NCBI GenBank assembly: GCA_964585785.1
Contig: CAZPFL010000147.1
Location: 1 to 12,931 of the forward strand
Source: WHUA01 sp964585785
Lineage (GTDB): Bacteria > Pseudomonadota > Alphaproteobacteria > UBA8366
Reading direction: 5' to 3'
DNA length: 12,931 nucleotides
A program made the position numbers and the translations under genes. The notes beneath the pieces were generated by a model that ran no database searches, was not told the DNA's origin, and saw only the letters and a list, made by a program, of their open reading frames with translations. This document shows, one piece after another, positions 1 through 5,740 of this stretch (within the stretch, counting starts at the first letter, position 1; each line of letters opens with the position of its first letter).

Positions 1-199
1 GCACTTCCAGCGCCCGCGCCCGGTGCGGCAGTCGGCGGATGAAGCCGCGCTCCTCGAGGCCGGTGATGAGTCGATGAACGCCCGATTTCGAGCGCAGGTC
101 GAGCGCCGCCTTCATCTCGTCGAAGGACGGCGGCACGCCGTTGTCTTTCAGGCACTGATTAATAAAAACTAGCAGCTGGTATTGCTTACGCGTCAGCAT
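1..199 (-). CDS. lexA: LexA repressor, N-terminal part (cut by window edge)
   Basis: SOS response repressor; it binds operators upstream of DNA-repair genes and cleaves itself when RecA filaments form. Only the first 66 residues are present, starting MLTRKQYQLL, and they correspond to the winged-helix DNA-binding domain. The recognition-helix region is around residues 37-46 (SKSGVHRLIT), followed by a basic wing segment (RGFIRRLPHRARALEV). The latent serine peptidase domain lies beyond the edge; LexA proteins are usually 200-240 residues. The ATG at 199 is preceded by a strong Shine-Dalgarno (AGGGGG at 206-211, 7 bases upstream). The gene follows moeA on the same strand after a 205-base gap holding its own promoter and operator, so it is probably transcribed both independently and by read-through. 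Autoregulation is expected from the perfect GTTC-N7-GTTC box. The identification is firm for the part visible. Confidence 0.95.
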   Translation of the reverse strand, partial: MLTRKQYQLLVFINQCLKDNGVPPSFDEMKAALDLRSKSGVHRLITGLEERGFIRRLPHRARALEV

Positions 200-205
200 C
201 GACGA

Positions 206-211
206 CCCCCT
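206..211 (-). promoter_or_regulatory. Shine-Dalgarno of lexA
   Basis: AGGGGG on the minus strand, seven bases before the ATG at 199. It fixes the start of lexA and is stronger than any other ribosome binding site on the left arm of the window. Confidence 0.7.
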
Positions 212-304
212 CGTCCCTCATCTGGCCGGACCGGCGCCTCGTGCCGACGCCCCGCCTTATCCCGGCTTTTTATCGAAAAGGTTAGCCGGCACCTCGAATT
301 TTCC

Positions 305-319
305 GAACAAAACGGAAAC
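305..319 (-). promoter_or_regulatory. Possible second, degenerate LexA box
   Basis: Read on the minus strand this is GTTTCCGTTTTGTTC, which fits GTTC-N7-GTTC with one mismatch in the first half-site. It lies just downstream of the predicted lexA transcription start and 11 bases from the perfect box. An isolated GTTC half-site at 320-323 lies between them. It could be a weaker co-operative site or chance. Confidence 0.35.
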
Positions 320-329
320 GTTCGAGATT

Positions 330-344
330 GTTCTAGTTTAGTTC
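330..344 (-). promoter_or_regulatory. LexA (SOS) box upstream of lexA
   Basis: GTTCTAGTTTAGTTC on the plus strand matches exactly the direct-repeat LexA operator of alphaproteobacteria, GTTC-N7-GTTC. It covers the -10 element and part of the spacer of the predicted lexA promoter, so bound LexA would block RNA polymerase. Its distance to the lexA start is 131 bases. Match and position are seen directly; repression is inferred from the known family. Confidence 0.88.
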
Positions 345-358
345 GCGAATCGGGTCAA
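330..358 (-). promoter_or_regulatory. Predicted sigma-70 promoter of lexA
   Basis: On the minus strand, TTGACC (353-358; 5 of 6 to the -35 consensus) is separated by exactly 17 bases from TAGAAC (330-335; 4 of 6 to the -10 consensus). Transcription would begin near 323, giving a leader of about 124 bases. The -10 hexamer shares bases with the perfect SOS box, the usual arrangement for LexA autoregulation. It is the best promoter candidate in the 200-404 gap. Confidence 0.65.
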
Positions 359-404
359 GGGGGAATTCGCCCGCAACATGTTGTATTTTTGAGGATTGGA
401 CCCA

Positions 405-1619
405 CTATAGACGGATCAGGCCGTCCGGCATAGGTAAAACCTCGACCGTGGCGCCCGCCGGCGCGGGCTCGGCATGGGGCGGGCGGACGATCAGGCAGTC
501 GGCCTTGGCGAGCGGCGCCATCATCGAGCTGTCCTGCTTCTCGAAGGAGCGCACCAGGAGCCCGCCTTGCGCGTCACGCTCGGCGGTGGCGCGGAGATAG
601 TCCTGCCGCCGGTCGTTCTTCGGCAGCGGCGCGGCGAGGCGGGCGGTCACGGTGGCCGCGTCGTCGCCCGCGAGGCCGATCATGCGCTTCAGCGCCGGCT
701 GGACGAAGATCATGGCGCAGACCAGGGTCGAGACCGGGTTGCCCGGCAGGCCGATCATCATGGTGCCGCCGATATGGCCGAACATCAGCGGCTTGCCGGG
801 CCGCATGGCGATCTGCCAGAAATCGACCTCGAGGCCCTGCTGGCCCAGCACGCTCTGCACCAGGTCGTGGTCGCCGACCGAGGCGCCGCCGGTGGTGATC
901 AGCAGGTCCGAGCCGGCCGCGCCCGACGCCATCCGGCCCAGCGCGTCCCGGTCGTCGGGCGCGATGCCGAGCAGGATCGGCTCGCCGCCGAAGGCGCGCA
1001 CGGCGGCGGCGAGGCCGAGGCCGTTCGAGCTGACGATCTGGTTGGGCCCGAGCGGGTCGCCCGGCATCACCACCTCGTCGCCGGTCGCCAGGATGGTCAC
1101 CCGCGGCTTGCGGTGGACCATGAGCCAGGGATGGTTCATGGCCGCGGCGAGGCCGACGTCGCGCGCGCTCAACAGCCGCCCCTTGGGCAGCAGCACGTCG
1201 CCGGCGCGGAAGTCGAGGCCGGCCGGGCGGACGTAATGCCCTTTCGGCGCGGATTCCTTAACCGTAACCGTCTTGCCGTCGGACTCGGTATCCTCCTGGA
1301 TGACGATCGCATCCGCGCCGTCGGGGACCGGCCCGCCCGTGAAGATACGGACGGCATGGCCCGGGCCGAGCGTGCCCTCATGGGCGTCGCCCGCGGGCGC
1401 GTAGCCGACGATCTCGAGCGTCACCGGCACCGTCGCGACGTCCTCCGCGCGCACCGCATAGCCGTCCATGGCGGAAACAGCCTTCGGCGGCTGCGTGCGC
1501 CGGGCCGCGATATCCTCGGCCAGCACCCGGCCATGCGCGTCGGCGAGGCTGATCTGCTCGGCGGGGGTGGGCCTGGCGGCGGCGAGAATTCGGCGTTGAG
1601 CTTCTTCGACGGACAGCAT
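405..1619 (-). CDS. moeA: Molybdopterin molybdenumtransferase MoeA
   Basis: Inserts molybdate into adenylylated molybdopterin, the last step of basic molybdenum cofactor synthesis, in the cytoplasm. The protein has 404 residues, normal for the family (E. coli about 411). Motifs in order: SAMDGYAVR (49-57), FTGGPVPDGADAIV (93-106), ATGDEV (178-183), the MoCF-fold signature TTGGASVGDHD (242-252), MRPGKP (272-277) and GLPGNP (290-295). The acidic residues Asp181, Glu182 and Asp250 fall in the motifs that bind metal and nucleotide in characterised MoeA. The ATG lies 5 bases after the moaC stop with no good Shine-Dalgarno, so translation probably depends on ribosomes finishing moaC. The same frame stays open further upstream, antisense to nothing but overlapping moaC; that extension is an artefact of high GC. 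Confidence 0.96.
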   Translation of the reverse strand: MLSVEEAQRRILAAARPTPAEQISLADAHGRVLAEDIAARRTQPPKAVSAMDGYAVRAEDVATVPVTLEIVGYAPAGDAHEGTLGPGHAVRIFTGGPVPDGADAIVIQEDTESDGKTVTVKESAPKGHYVRPAGLDFRAGDVLLPKGRLLSARDVGLAAAMNHPWLMVHRKPRVTILATGDEVVMPGDPLGPNQIVSSNGLGLAAAVRAFGGEPILLGIAPDDRDALGRMASGAAGSDLLITTGGASVGDHDLVQSVLGQQGLEVDFWQIAMRPGKPLMFGHIGGTMMIGLPGNPVSTLVCAMIFVQPALKRMIGLAGDDAATVTARLAAPLPKNDRRQDYLRATAERDAQGGLLVRSFEKQDSSMMAPLAKADCLIVRPPHAEPAPAGATVEVLPMPDGLIRL

Positions 1620-1624
1620 GGAGA

Positions 1625-2101
1625 CTAATCTGCTCGATAGGTGCCGGACTTGCCGCCGGCCTTGTGGGTCACGCGGATATCGGTGATGCGCATCCCGCGA
1701 TCGACCGCCTTGCACATATCGTAGACGGTGAGCGCGGCGACGGCCACCGCGGTCAGGGCCTCCATCTCGACGCCGGTCTGGCCCGTGGTCTTGCAGGTCG
1801 CCTCGATCGCGACCGCGCTTTCCGCCGTGTCGAGCGTCAGCGTGACGGCGACGGAGGACAGCGCGATCGGATGGCAGAGCGGGATCAACTCCGGCGTCCG
1901 CTTCGCCCCCATGATGCCCGCGAGCTGCGCGATCGACAGCACGTCGCCCTTCTTGACCCCGCGGCCTTCGATCAGGGCGGCGGTCGCCGGCTGCATCAGC
2001 ACGCGGGCGGCGGCCGTGGCGGTGCGCGCGGTCTCCGCCTTGGCCGAGACGTCGACCATCACCGCGTTGCCGTCCTTGTCGATATGGGTGAGGTCGGCCA
2101 T
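1625..2101 (-). CDS. moaC: Cyclic pyranopterin monophosphate synthase MoaC
   Basis: Converts 3',8-cyclo-7,8-dihydro-GTP, made by MoaA, into cyclic pyranopterin monophosphate, the first stable intermediate of molybdenum cofactor synthesis. At 158 residues it has the normal family length. Residues reported as important in E. coli MoaC appear at the same numbers: Lys51, His77 in the motif KRTPELIPLCHP (67-78), Glu112 and Glu114 in GVEMEAL, and Asp128 and Lys131 in YDMCKAVDRGM (127-137). It starts 12 bases after the trpC stop, with only a weak GAGCGGG upstream, and is followed by moeA 5 bases on. moaA, moaD and moaE are not in the window. The family assignment is very secure. Confidence 0.97.
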   Translation of the reverse strand: MADLTHIDKDGNAVMVDVSAKAETARTATAAARVLMQPATAALIEGRGVKKGDVLSIAQLAGIMGAKRTPELIPLCHPIALSSVAVTLTLDTAESAVAIEATCKTTGQTGVEMEALTAVAVAALTVYDMCKAVDRGMRITDIRVTHKAGGKSGTYRAD

Positions 2102-2113
2102 CGCGGCGCCCGC

Positions 2114-2923
2114 TCAGGCGGTCTCGGCGACCTGGCGGGCGAGGAGCGCCCGCGTCGCGGCGGCGACGTCGGCCTGGCGCATCAGGGATTCGCCGACCAG
2201 GAAACAATGCGCGCCGGCCCGCGCCATGCGCGCCAGGTCGGCCGGCTCGAAGAGTCCGCTCTCGCTGACCACGATCCGGTCGTCCGGCACCCGCGGCGCC
2301 AGCTCCTCAGTTGTCTTAAGGTCGACCGTCAATGTCTTGAGATTACGGTTATTTATACCGATCAGGCGCGACTTGAGCGCAAGCGCGCGCTCGAGCTCTT
2401 CCGCATTATGGACCTCGACCAGCACGTCCATCCCGAGGCCGTGCGCGACCGCCTCCAGCGACTGGGCCTCCGCGTCCGTGAGCGCCGCCATGATCAGCAG
2501 GATGCAGTCCGCGCCGATCGCGCGCGCCTCGTAGACCTGGTAGGGGTCGAGGATGAAATCCTTGCGCAGCGCGGGCAGCGTGGTCGCCATGCGCGCCGCG
2601 GTCAGGTAGTCGTCGCGGCCCTGGAAGTAGGGCGTGTCGGTCAGCACGGAGAGGCAGGTCGCGCCGCCGGACTGGAAGGCGCGGGCGAGGGCGGCCGGCG
2701 CGAAATCCGCGCGGATCAGCCCCTTGCTTGGCGACGCCTTCTTGATCTCGGCGATCAGCCCGTAGCCGCCGGCCGCGACGCGCGCCCGCAGGCGGTCGGC
2801 GAAGCCGCGCAGGGCCGGTCCGCCGGCCGCGCGGCGCTCGATCTCCGACTGCGGCACCGCCGCCTTGCATTCGGTGACGTGGGTGCGCTTGGCGGCGCAG
2901 ATTTCGCGCAGGACATCGCTCAT
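2114..2923 (-). CDS. trpC: Indole-3-glycerol phosphate synthase
   Basis: Closes the ring of carboxyphenylamino-deoxyribulose phosphate to indole-3-glycerol phosphate, the fourth step of tryptophan synthesis. It has 269 residues and a TIM-barrel fold. Active-site motifs are in the expected order: AEIKKASPSKG (58-68, with the substrate-binding lysine), LRKDFI (119-124, catalytic lysine), LVEVH (168-172), GINNRNL (189-195), SESGL (220-224) and FLVGESL (241-247). It is monofunctional, with no fused TrpF domain after the barrel. Its ATG overlaps the trpD stop in the four bases ATGA (2920-2923), a classic sign of translational coupling. Confidence 0.97.
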   Translation of the reverse strand: MSDVLREICAAKRTHVTECKAAVPQSEIERRAAGGPALRGFADRLRARVAAGGYGLIAEIKKASPSKGLIRADFAPAALARAFQSGGATCLSVLTDTPYFQGRDDYLTAARMATTLPALRKDFILDPYQVYEARAIGADCILLIMAALTDAEAQSLEAVAHGLGMDVLVEVHNAEELERALALKSRLIGINNRNLKTLTVDLKTTEELAPRVPDDRIVVSESGLFEPADLARMARAGAHCFLVGESLMRQADVAAATRALLARQVAETA

Positions 2924-3960
2924 AAAGCCTTACCGACGATTGATAGCATGCCCTCGAGGGCGGATTTGGCCGCGCCTTCGTCGATCGAGCGCGCGGCCAG
3001 GGCCGCGCCGTCGCGAAGATTGCCGACGCTGCCCGCAACGAGCAGCGCGGCGGCCGCGTTCAGCAATACGATATCGCGATAGGGGCCGGGCGCGCCACCC
3101 AGCAATTCGCCCACCGCGGTGGCGTTCTCGACCGGCGTGCCGCCCTTCAGGTCTTCCAGCTTGGCGCGCGGCAGCCCGGCGTCTTCCGGCGCGACCTCGA
3201 ACACACGGACCTCACCGTTGTGGAACTCGGCGACGTAGCTCGGTCCGGTGGTGGTCAGCTCGTCCATGCCGTCGGAGCCGTGCACGACCCAGGCGCGCTC
3301 GGCGCCGAGATTGCCCAGCACGCGGGCCATCGGCTCGATCCAATGCCGGCTGAAGGTGCCGACCAGCAGGCGCTTGACCATGCCCGGGTTCGACATCGGC
3401 CCCAGGATGTTGAAGATCGTCCGGATGCCCAGCTCCGCCCGGGCCGGGCCGACATAGCGCATGGCGCTGTGGTAGATCGGCGCCAGCAGGAAGCCGATGC
3501 CCGCCTCGATGATCGACCGCTGCACCAGCTCCGGGCTGGCTTCCAGGTTCACGCCGAGGGTGTCGAGCACGTCTGCCGCGCCGGACCTGGACGAAAACGC
3601 GCGGTTACCGTGCTTGGCCACCGGCACGCCGCAGCCGGCCACGACCAACGCCGTCGCCGTCGAGATGTTATAGGTGCCGTGCGAATCGCCGCCGGTGCCG
3701 ACCACGTCGATGCTGCGGGACGGTACGCGGATCTTGTGCGCCTTGGCGCGCATGGTGCGGGTGGCGCCGGTGATCTCCTCGACCGTCTCGCCGCGCACCC
3801 GGAGCGCCATCAGGAAGGCGCCGATCTGGGCCGCCGTCGCTTCCCCCGACATCATGATGTCGAAGGCGGTCGCCGCCTCGTCCTCGCTCAGCGTCGTCCC
3901 GTCCGCGACTTTCGCCAGCAAGGGTTTCAATCCCGCTTTTGCCTCTGCGCCGTTGCTCAT
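2920..3960 (-). CDS. trpD: Anthranilate phosphoribosyltransferase
   Basis: Transfers the phosphoribosyl group of PRPP to anthranilate, the second step of tryptophan synthesis. It has 346 residues, standard for the stand-alone enzyme, and is not fused to TrpG as in enteric bacteria. Features seen: the PRPP-binding glycine loop GTGGDS (88-93), NIST (98-101), KHGNRAFSSRSGAAD (116-130, with the substrate-binding lysine, asparagine and arginine), FNILGPMSNP (183-192) and the magnesium motif GSDGMDE (228-234). The start at 3960 is supported by AAAGG eight bases upstream. It lies 39 bases after trpG and overlaps trpC by 4 bases. Confidence 0.97.
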   Translation of the reverse strand: MSNGAEAKAGLKPLLAKVADGTTLSEDEAATAFDIMMSGEATAAQIGAFLMALRVRGETVEEITGATRTMRAKAHKIRVPSRSIDVVGTGGDSHGTYNISTATALVVAGCGVPVAKHGNRAFSSRSGAADVLDTLGVNLEASPELVQRSIIEAGIGFLLAPIYHSAMRYVGPARAELGIRTIFNILGPMSNPGMVKRLLVGTFSRHWIEPMARVLGNLGAERAWVVHGSDGMDELTTTGPSYVAEFHNGEVRVFEVAPEDAGLPRAKLEDLKGGTPVENATAVGELLGGAPGPYRDIVLLNAAAALLVAGSVGNLRDGAALAARSIDEGAAKSALEGMLSIVGKAL

Positions 3961-3999
3961 TCCTGTCGCCTTTGCGGTTGTTGTTCTCGGTTGGCGTTC

Positions 4000-4584
4000 T
4001 TAGTGCTTGGTCTTCTCGGCGATTTTGAGAAAGTTCCGCAACAGGCCGTGGCCGTTTTCCGAAGCGATGCTTTCCGGGTGGAACTGCACGCCGTGCAGCG
4101 GCAGCGTGCAATGCGCGACGCCCATGATCACACCGTCTTCGGATTCCGCGGTAATCGTGAGCGTGTTCGGCAGGCTCGCCCGGTCGACTGCGAGCGAGTG
4201 GTAGCGCGTCGCGTGGAACGGCGTCGGCAGGTCGGCGAACACGCCGGTGCCGTCGTGGCGGATCGTGCTGATCTTGCCGTGCATCGGCTCGGGCGCGCGG
4301 ACGATATGGCCGCCCATCGCCTGGCCGAGCGCCTGATGGCCGAGGCAGACGCCGAGCAGGGGGGTGCGCGTGTCCGCGGCCGCCTTGACGAGGTCGAGGC
4401 TGATGCCGGCCCGGTCCGGGTCGCAGGGGCCGGGCGAGATCACGATGCCCTCGGGCGCAAGCGCGATCACGTCGGCCGCGGTGACGGCGTCGTTCCGGTG
4501 CACGACCACTTCGGCCCCCAATTCTCCCAGGAAGTGGAAGAGGTTGTAGGTGAAGCTGTCGTAGTTATCGATCAGAACATACAT
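4000..4584 (-). CDS. trpG: Anthranilate synthase glutamine amidotransferase subunit TrpG
   Basis: Class I glutamine amidotransferase that supplies ammonia to TrpE for anthranilate synthesis; homologues may also serve aminodeoxychorismate synthase (PabA role). With the ATG at 4584 it has 194 residues and begins MYVLIDNYDSFTYNL, as family members do. The catalytic triad is Cys80 in GVCLGHQ (78-84), with His169 and Glu171 in VQFHPES; the oxyanion and glutamine-binding motif SPGPCDP is at 50-56. An upstream in-frame GTG at 4617 would add 11 residues of a basic, non-conserved leader, so I prefer 4584. First gene of the trpGDC-moaC-moeA cluster. Its partner trpE lies about 3 kb away, between other genes on the same strand. 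Confidence 0.95.
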   Translation of the reverse strand: MYVLIDNYDSFTYNLFHFLGELGAEVVVHRNDAVTAADVIALAPEGIVISPGPCDPDRAGISLDLVKAAADTRTPLLGVCLGHQALGQAMGGHIVRAPEPMHGKISTIRHDGTGVFADLPTPFHATRYHSLAVDRASLPNTLTITAESEDGVIMGVAHCTLPLHGVQFHPESIASENGHGLLRNFLKIAEKTKH

Positions 4585-4640
4585 GTCGCGTGCTCGCCGT
4601 TTTCCCGGTCTTTCCACCCCGGTTTTGCTGGTGTTGGCCC

Positions 4641-4662
4641 AACCCGATCGCTAACCCGATCG
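4641..4662. repeat. Tandem 10-base direct repeat upstream of trpG
   Basis: AACCCGATCG occurs at 4641-4650 and again at 4653-4662, separated by two bases (period 12, roughly one helical turn). Each copy contains the palindrome CGATCG. It sits 57-78 bases before the trpG start, in the 138-base gap after the crotonase gene. It could be a tandem protein-binding site or chance. No convincing sigma-70 promoter was found in this gap. Confidence 0.4.
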
Positions 4663-4722
4663 ATGGAGTCATAGCGGGCCGGCGCCGTCTGAGAAAGGGA
4701 TTCGCACAACCTTAGCAGAATA

Positions 4723-5496
4723 TTATCTTCCCTTGAACACCGGCCGGCGTTTTTCGACGAATGCGCGCATCGCTTCCTTCGAATCCTCCGTCTTGCCCAG
4801 CTCGACGGTCATGTTCTGCTCGAACCGGTAGCCGTCCCGGAGGCTCATGTCGGCGATCGTGTTGAGCGAATGCTTGGCGAGGCGCATCGCGATCGGGCTC
4901 TTGGACGCGATCTCGCGGGCGATTTCCATCGCGCTGTCCATGAGCGCCGCGGCGGGGACGCATGCTTCCACCACACCCAAGCGATATAGCTCCTTTCCGT
5001 CGACCCGCAAGCCGGTGAACATCATGCGGCGGGTGCGGGAATGGCCGAACAGGCGCATCGCGTGGCGGCCGCCGCCCATCAGCCCGACGTTGATCTCCGG
5101 CAGGCCGAGCGTCGCTTCCTCGGCGGCAAGCAGGATGTCGCAAGAAGCGGCGACGGCGAGCCCGGCGCCCAGCGCGGGCCCGTTGATTGCCGCGATCACC
5201 GGCTTCTCGCATTCGACGATGGCGTGGAACGCCTCGCGGGCGCGCCGGTTATGCTGCCAGGCCTCGCCCGGCTGCCGCTCCTGGCCGACGCGCGCCTTGA
5301 TGTCCGCGCCGGCGGAGAAGCATTTGCCGGCGCCGGTGAGGACAGCGACGCGTATGTCGTCGCGTTCGCTGATCGTGTCGAAGACCAGCGCCAGATCGGT
5401 GTGCATCTGCGCGTTCTGCGCGTTGACCGGCGGCCGGTCCATGGTCACGACGGCGATGTGGTCGGCGATCTGGCATTTGACGGTTTCGGTTTCCAT
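4723..5496 (-). CDS. Crotonase-family enoyl-CoA hydratase/isomerase, exact reaction unknown
   Basis: Member of the crotonase (enoyl-CoA hydratase/isomerase) superfamily, acting on acyl-CoA thioesters in the cytoplasm. It has 257 residues, the usual length. Oxyanion-hole segments are seen at FSAGADIK (60-67) and NGPALGAGL (105-113). Of the two glutamates used by true enoyl-CoA hydratases (Glu144 and Glu164 in the rat enzyme), the second is kept (Glu134 in GLPEINVG) but the first aligns with Ala114 in GAGLAVAA. Loss of the first acid is known in crotonases with other reactions, such as delta3-delta2-enoyl-CoA isomerases and hydroxycinnamoyl-CoA hydratase-lyase, so straightforward hydratase activity is doubtful. 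The basic and aromatic segment GGGRHAMRLFG (141-151) replaces the more usual glycine-rich PGAGGTQRL. It stands upstream of trpG on the same strand with a 138-base gap; no functional link to tryptophan synthesis is evident. Confidence 0.85.
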   Translation of the reverse strand: METETVKCQIADHIAVVTMDRPPVNAQNAQMHTDLALVFDTISERDDIRVAVLTGAGKCFSAGADIKARVGQERQPGEAWQHNRRAREAFHAIVECEKPVIAAINGPALGAGLAVAASCDILLAAEEATLGLPEINVGLMGGGRHAMRLFGHSRTRRMMFTGLRVDGKELYRLGVVEACVPAAALMDSAMEIAREIASKSPIAMRLAKHSLNTIADMSLRDGYRFEQNMTVELGKTEDSKEAMRAFVEKRRPVFKGR

Positions 5497-5613
5497 GCAA
5501 CCTGTGCTCCCAGCGAGTGTTTTCTAGGAGATAGCGCGATATGCGTGCCCCGGTCCAGCGCCCTTGGCCGGTCGTTCCGGCGCCGGAAAGGCATGCGTTC
5601 AGAGAACCTTTAG

Positions 5614-5642
5614 ATTTCTCGGCCATTTATGGCGCGGGTCAA
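5614..5642 (-). promoter_or_regulatory. Weak candidate promoter of the crotonase gene
   Basis: On the minus strand TTGACC (5637-5642, 5 of 6 to the -35 consensus) is followed after 17 bases by AGAAAT (5614-5619, only 3 of 6 to the -10 consensus). It lies in the 244-base divergent gap between the crotonase and deacetylase genes. The good -35 is the only strong element, so this is a suggestion only. Confidence 0.25.
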
Positions 5643-5740
5643 AAGGACGGGAGCAATCGGCGAATCGGCGCTGCGGCGATGGCGCCGGGACGCATATTGC
5701 CCTATACATTAACGAGGGGCTCCGTTGCCGACAGCATTCC

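Noticed and set aside
374..383. Perfect 10-base palindrome CAACATGTTG just after the moeA stop
   Set aside because: It is too short, with no loop for a terminator and no relation to the SOS boxes. A single 10-base palindrome is expected by chance.
182..433. 83-codon plus-strand frame across the lexA-moeA gap
   Set aside because: It begins antisense to lexA, crosses the lexA promoter and SOS box, and ends inside moeA. The composition is Arg/Ser/Pro-rich with no ribosome site.
1620..2207. N-terminal extension of MoeA by 196 codons in the same frame
   Set aside because: The extension overlaps moaC in another frame, is Arg/Asp/Gly-rich without domains, and MoeA homology begins exactly at the ATG at 1619.
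4585..4722. trp attenuator or Trp-rich leader peptide upstream of trpG
   Set aside because: I read this gap on the minus strand. The one short frame from an ATG there contains no tryptophan codons, and no terminator with a T-run follows.
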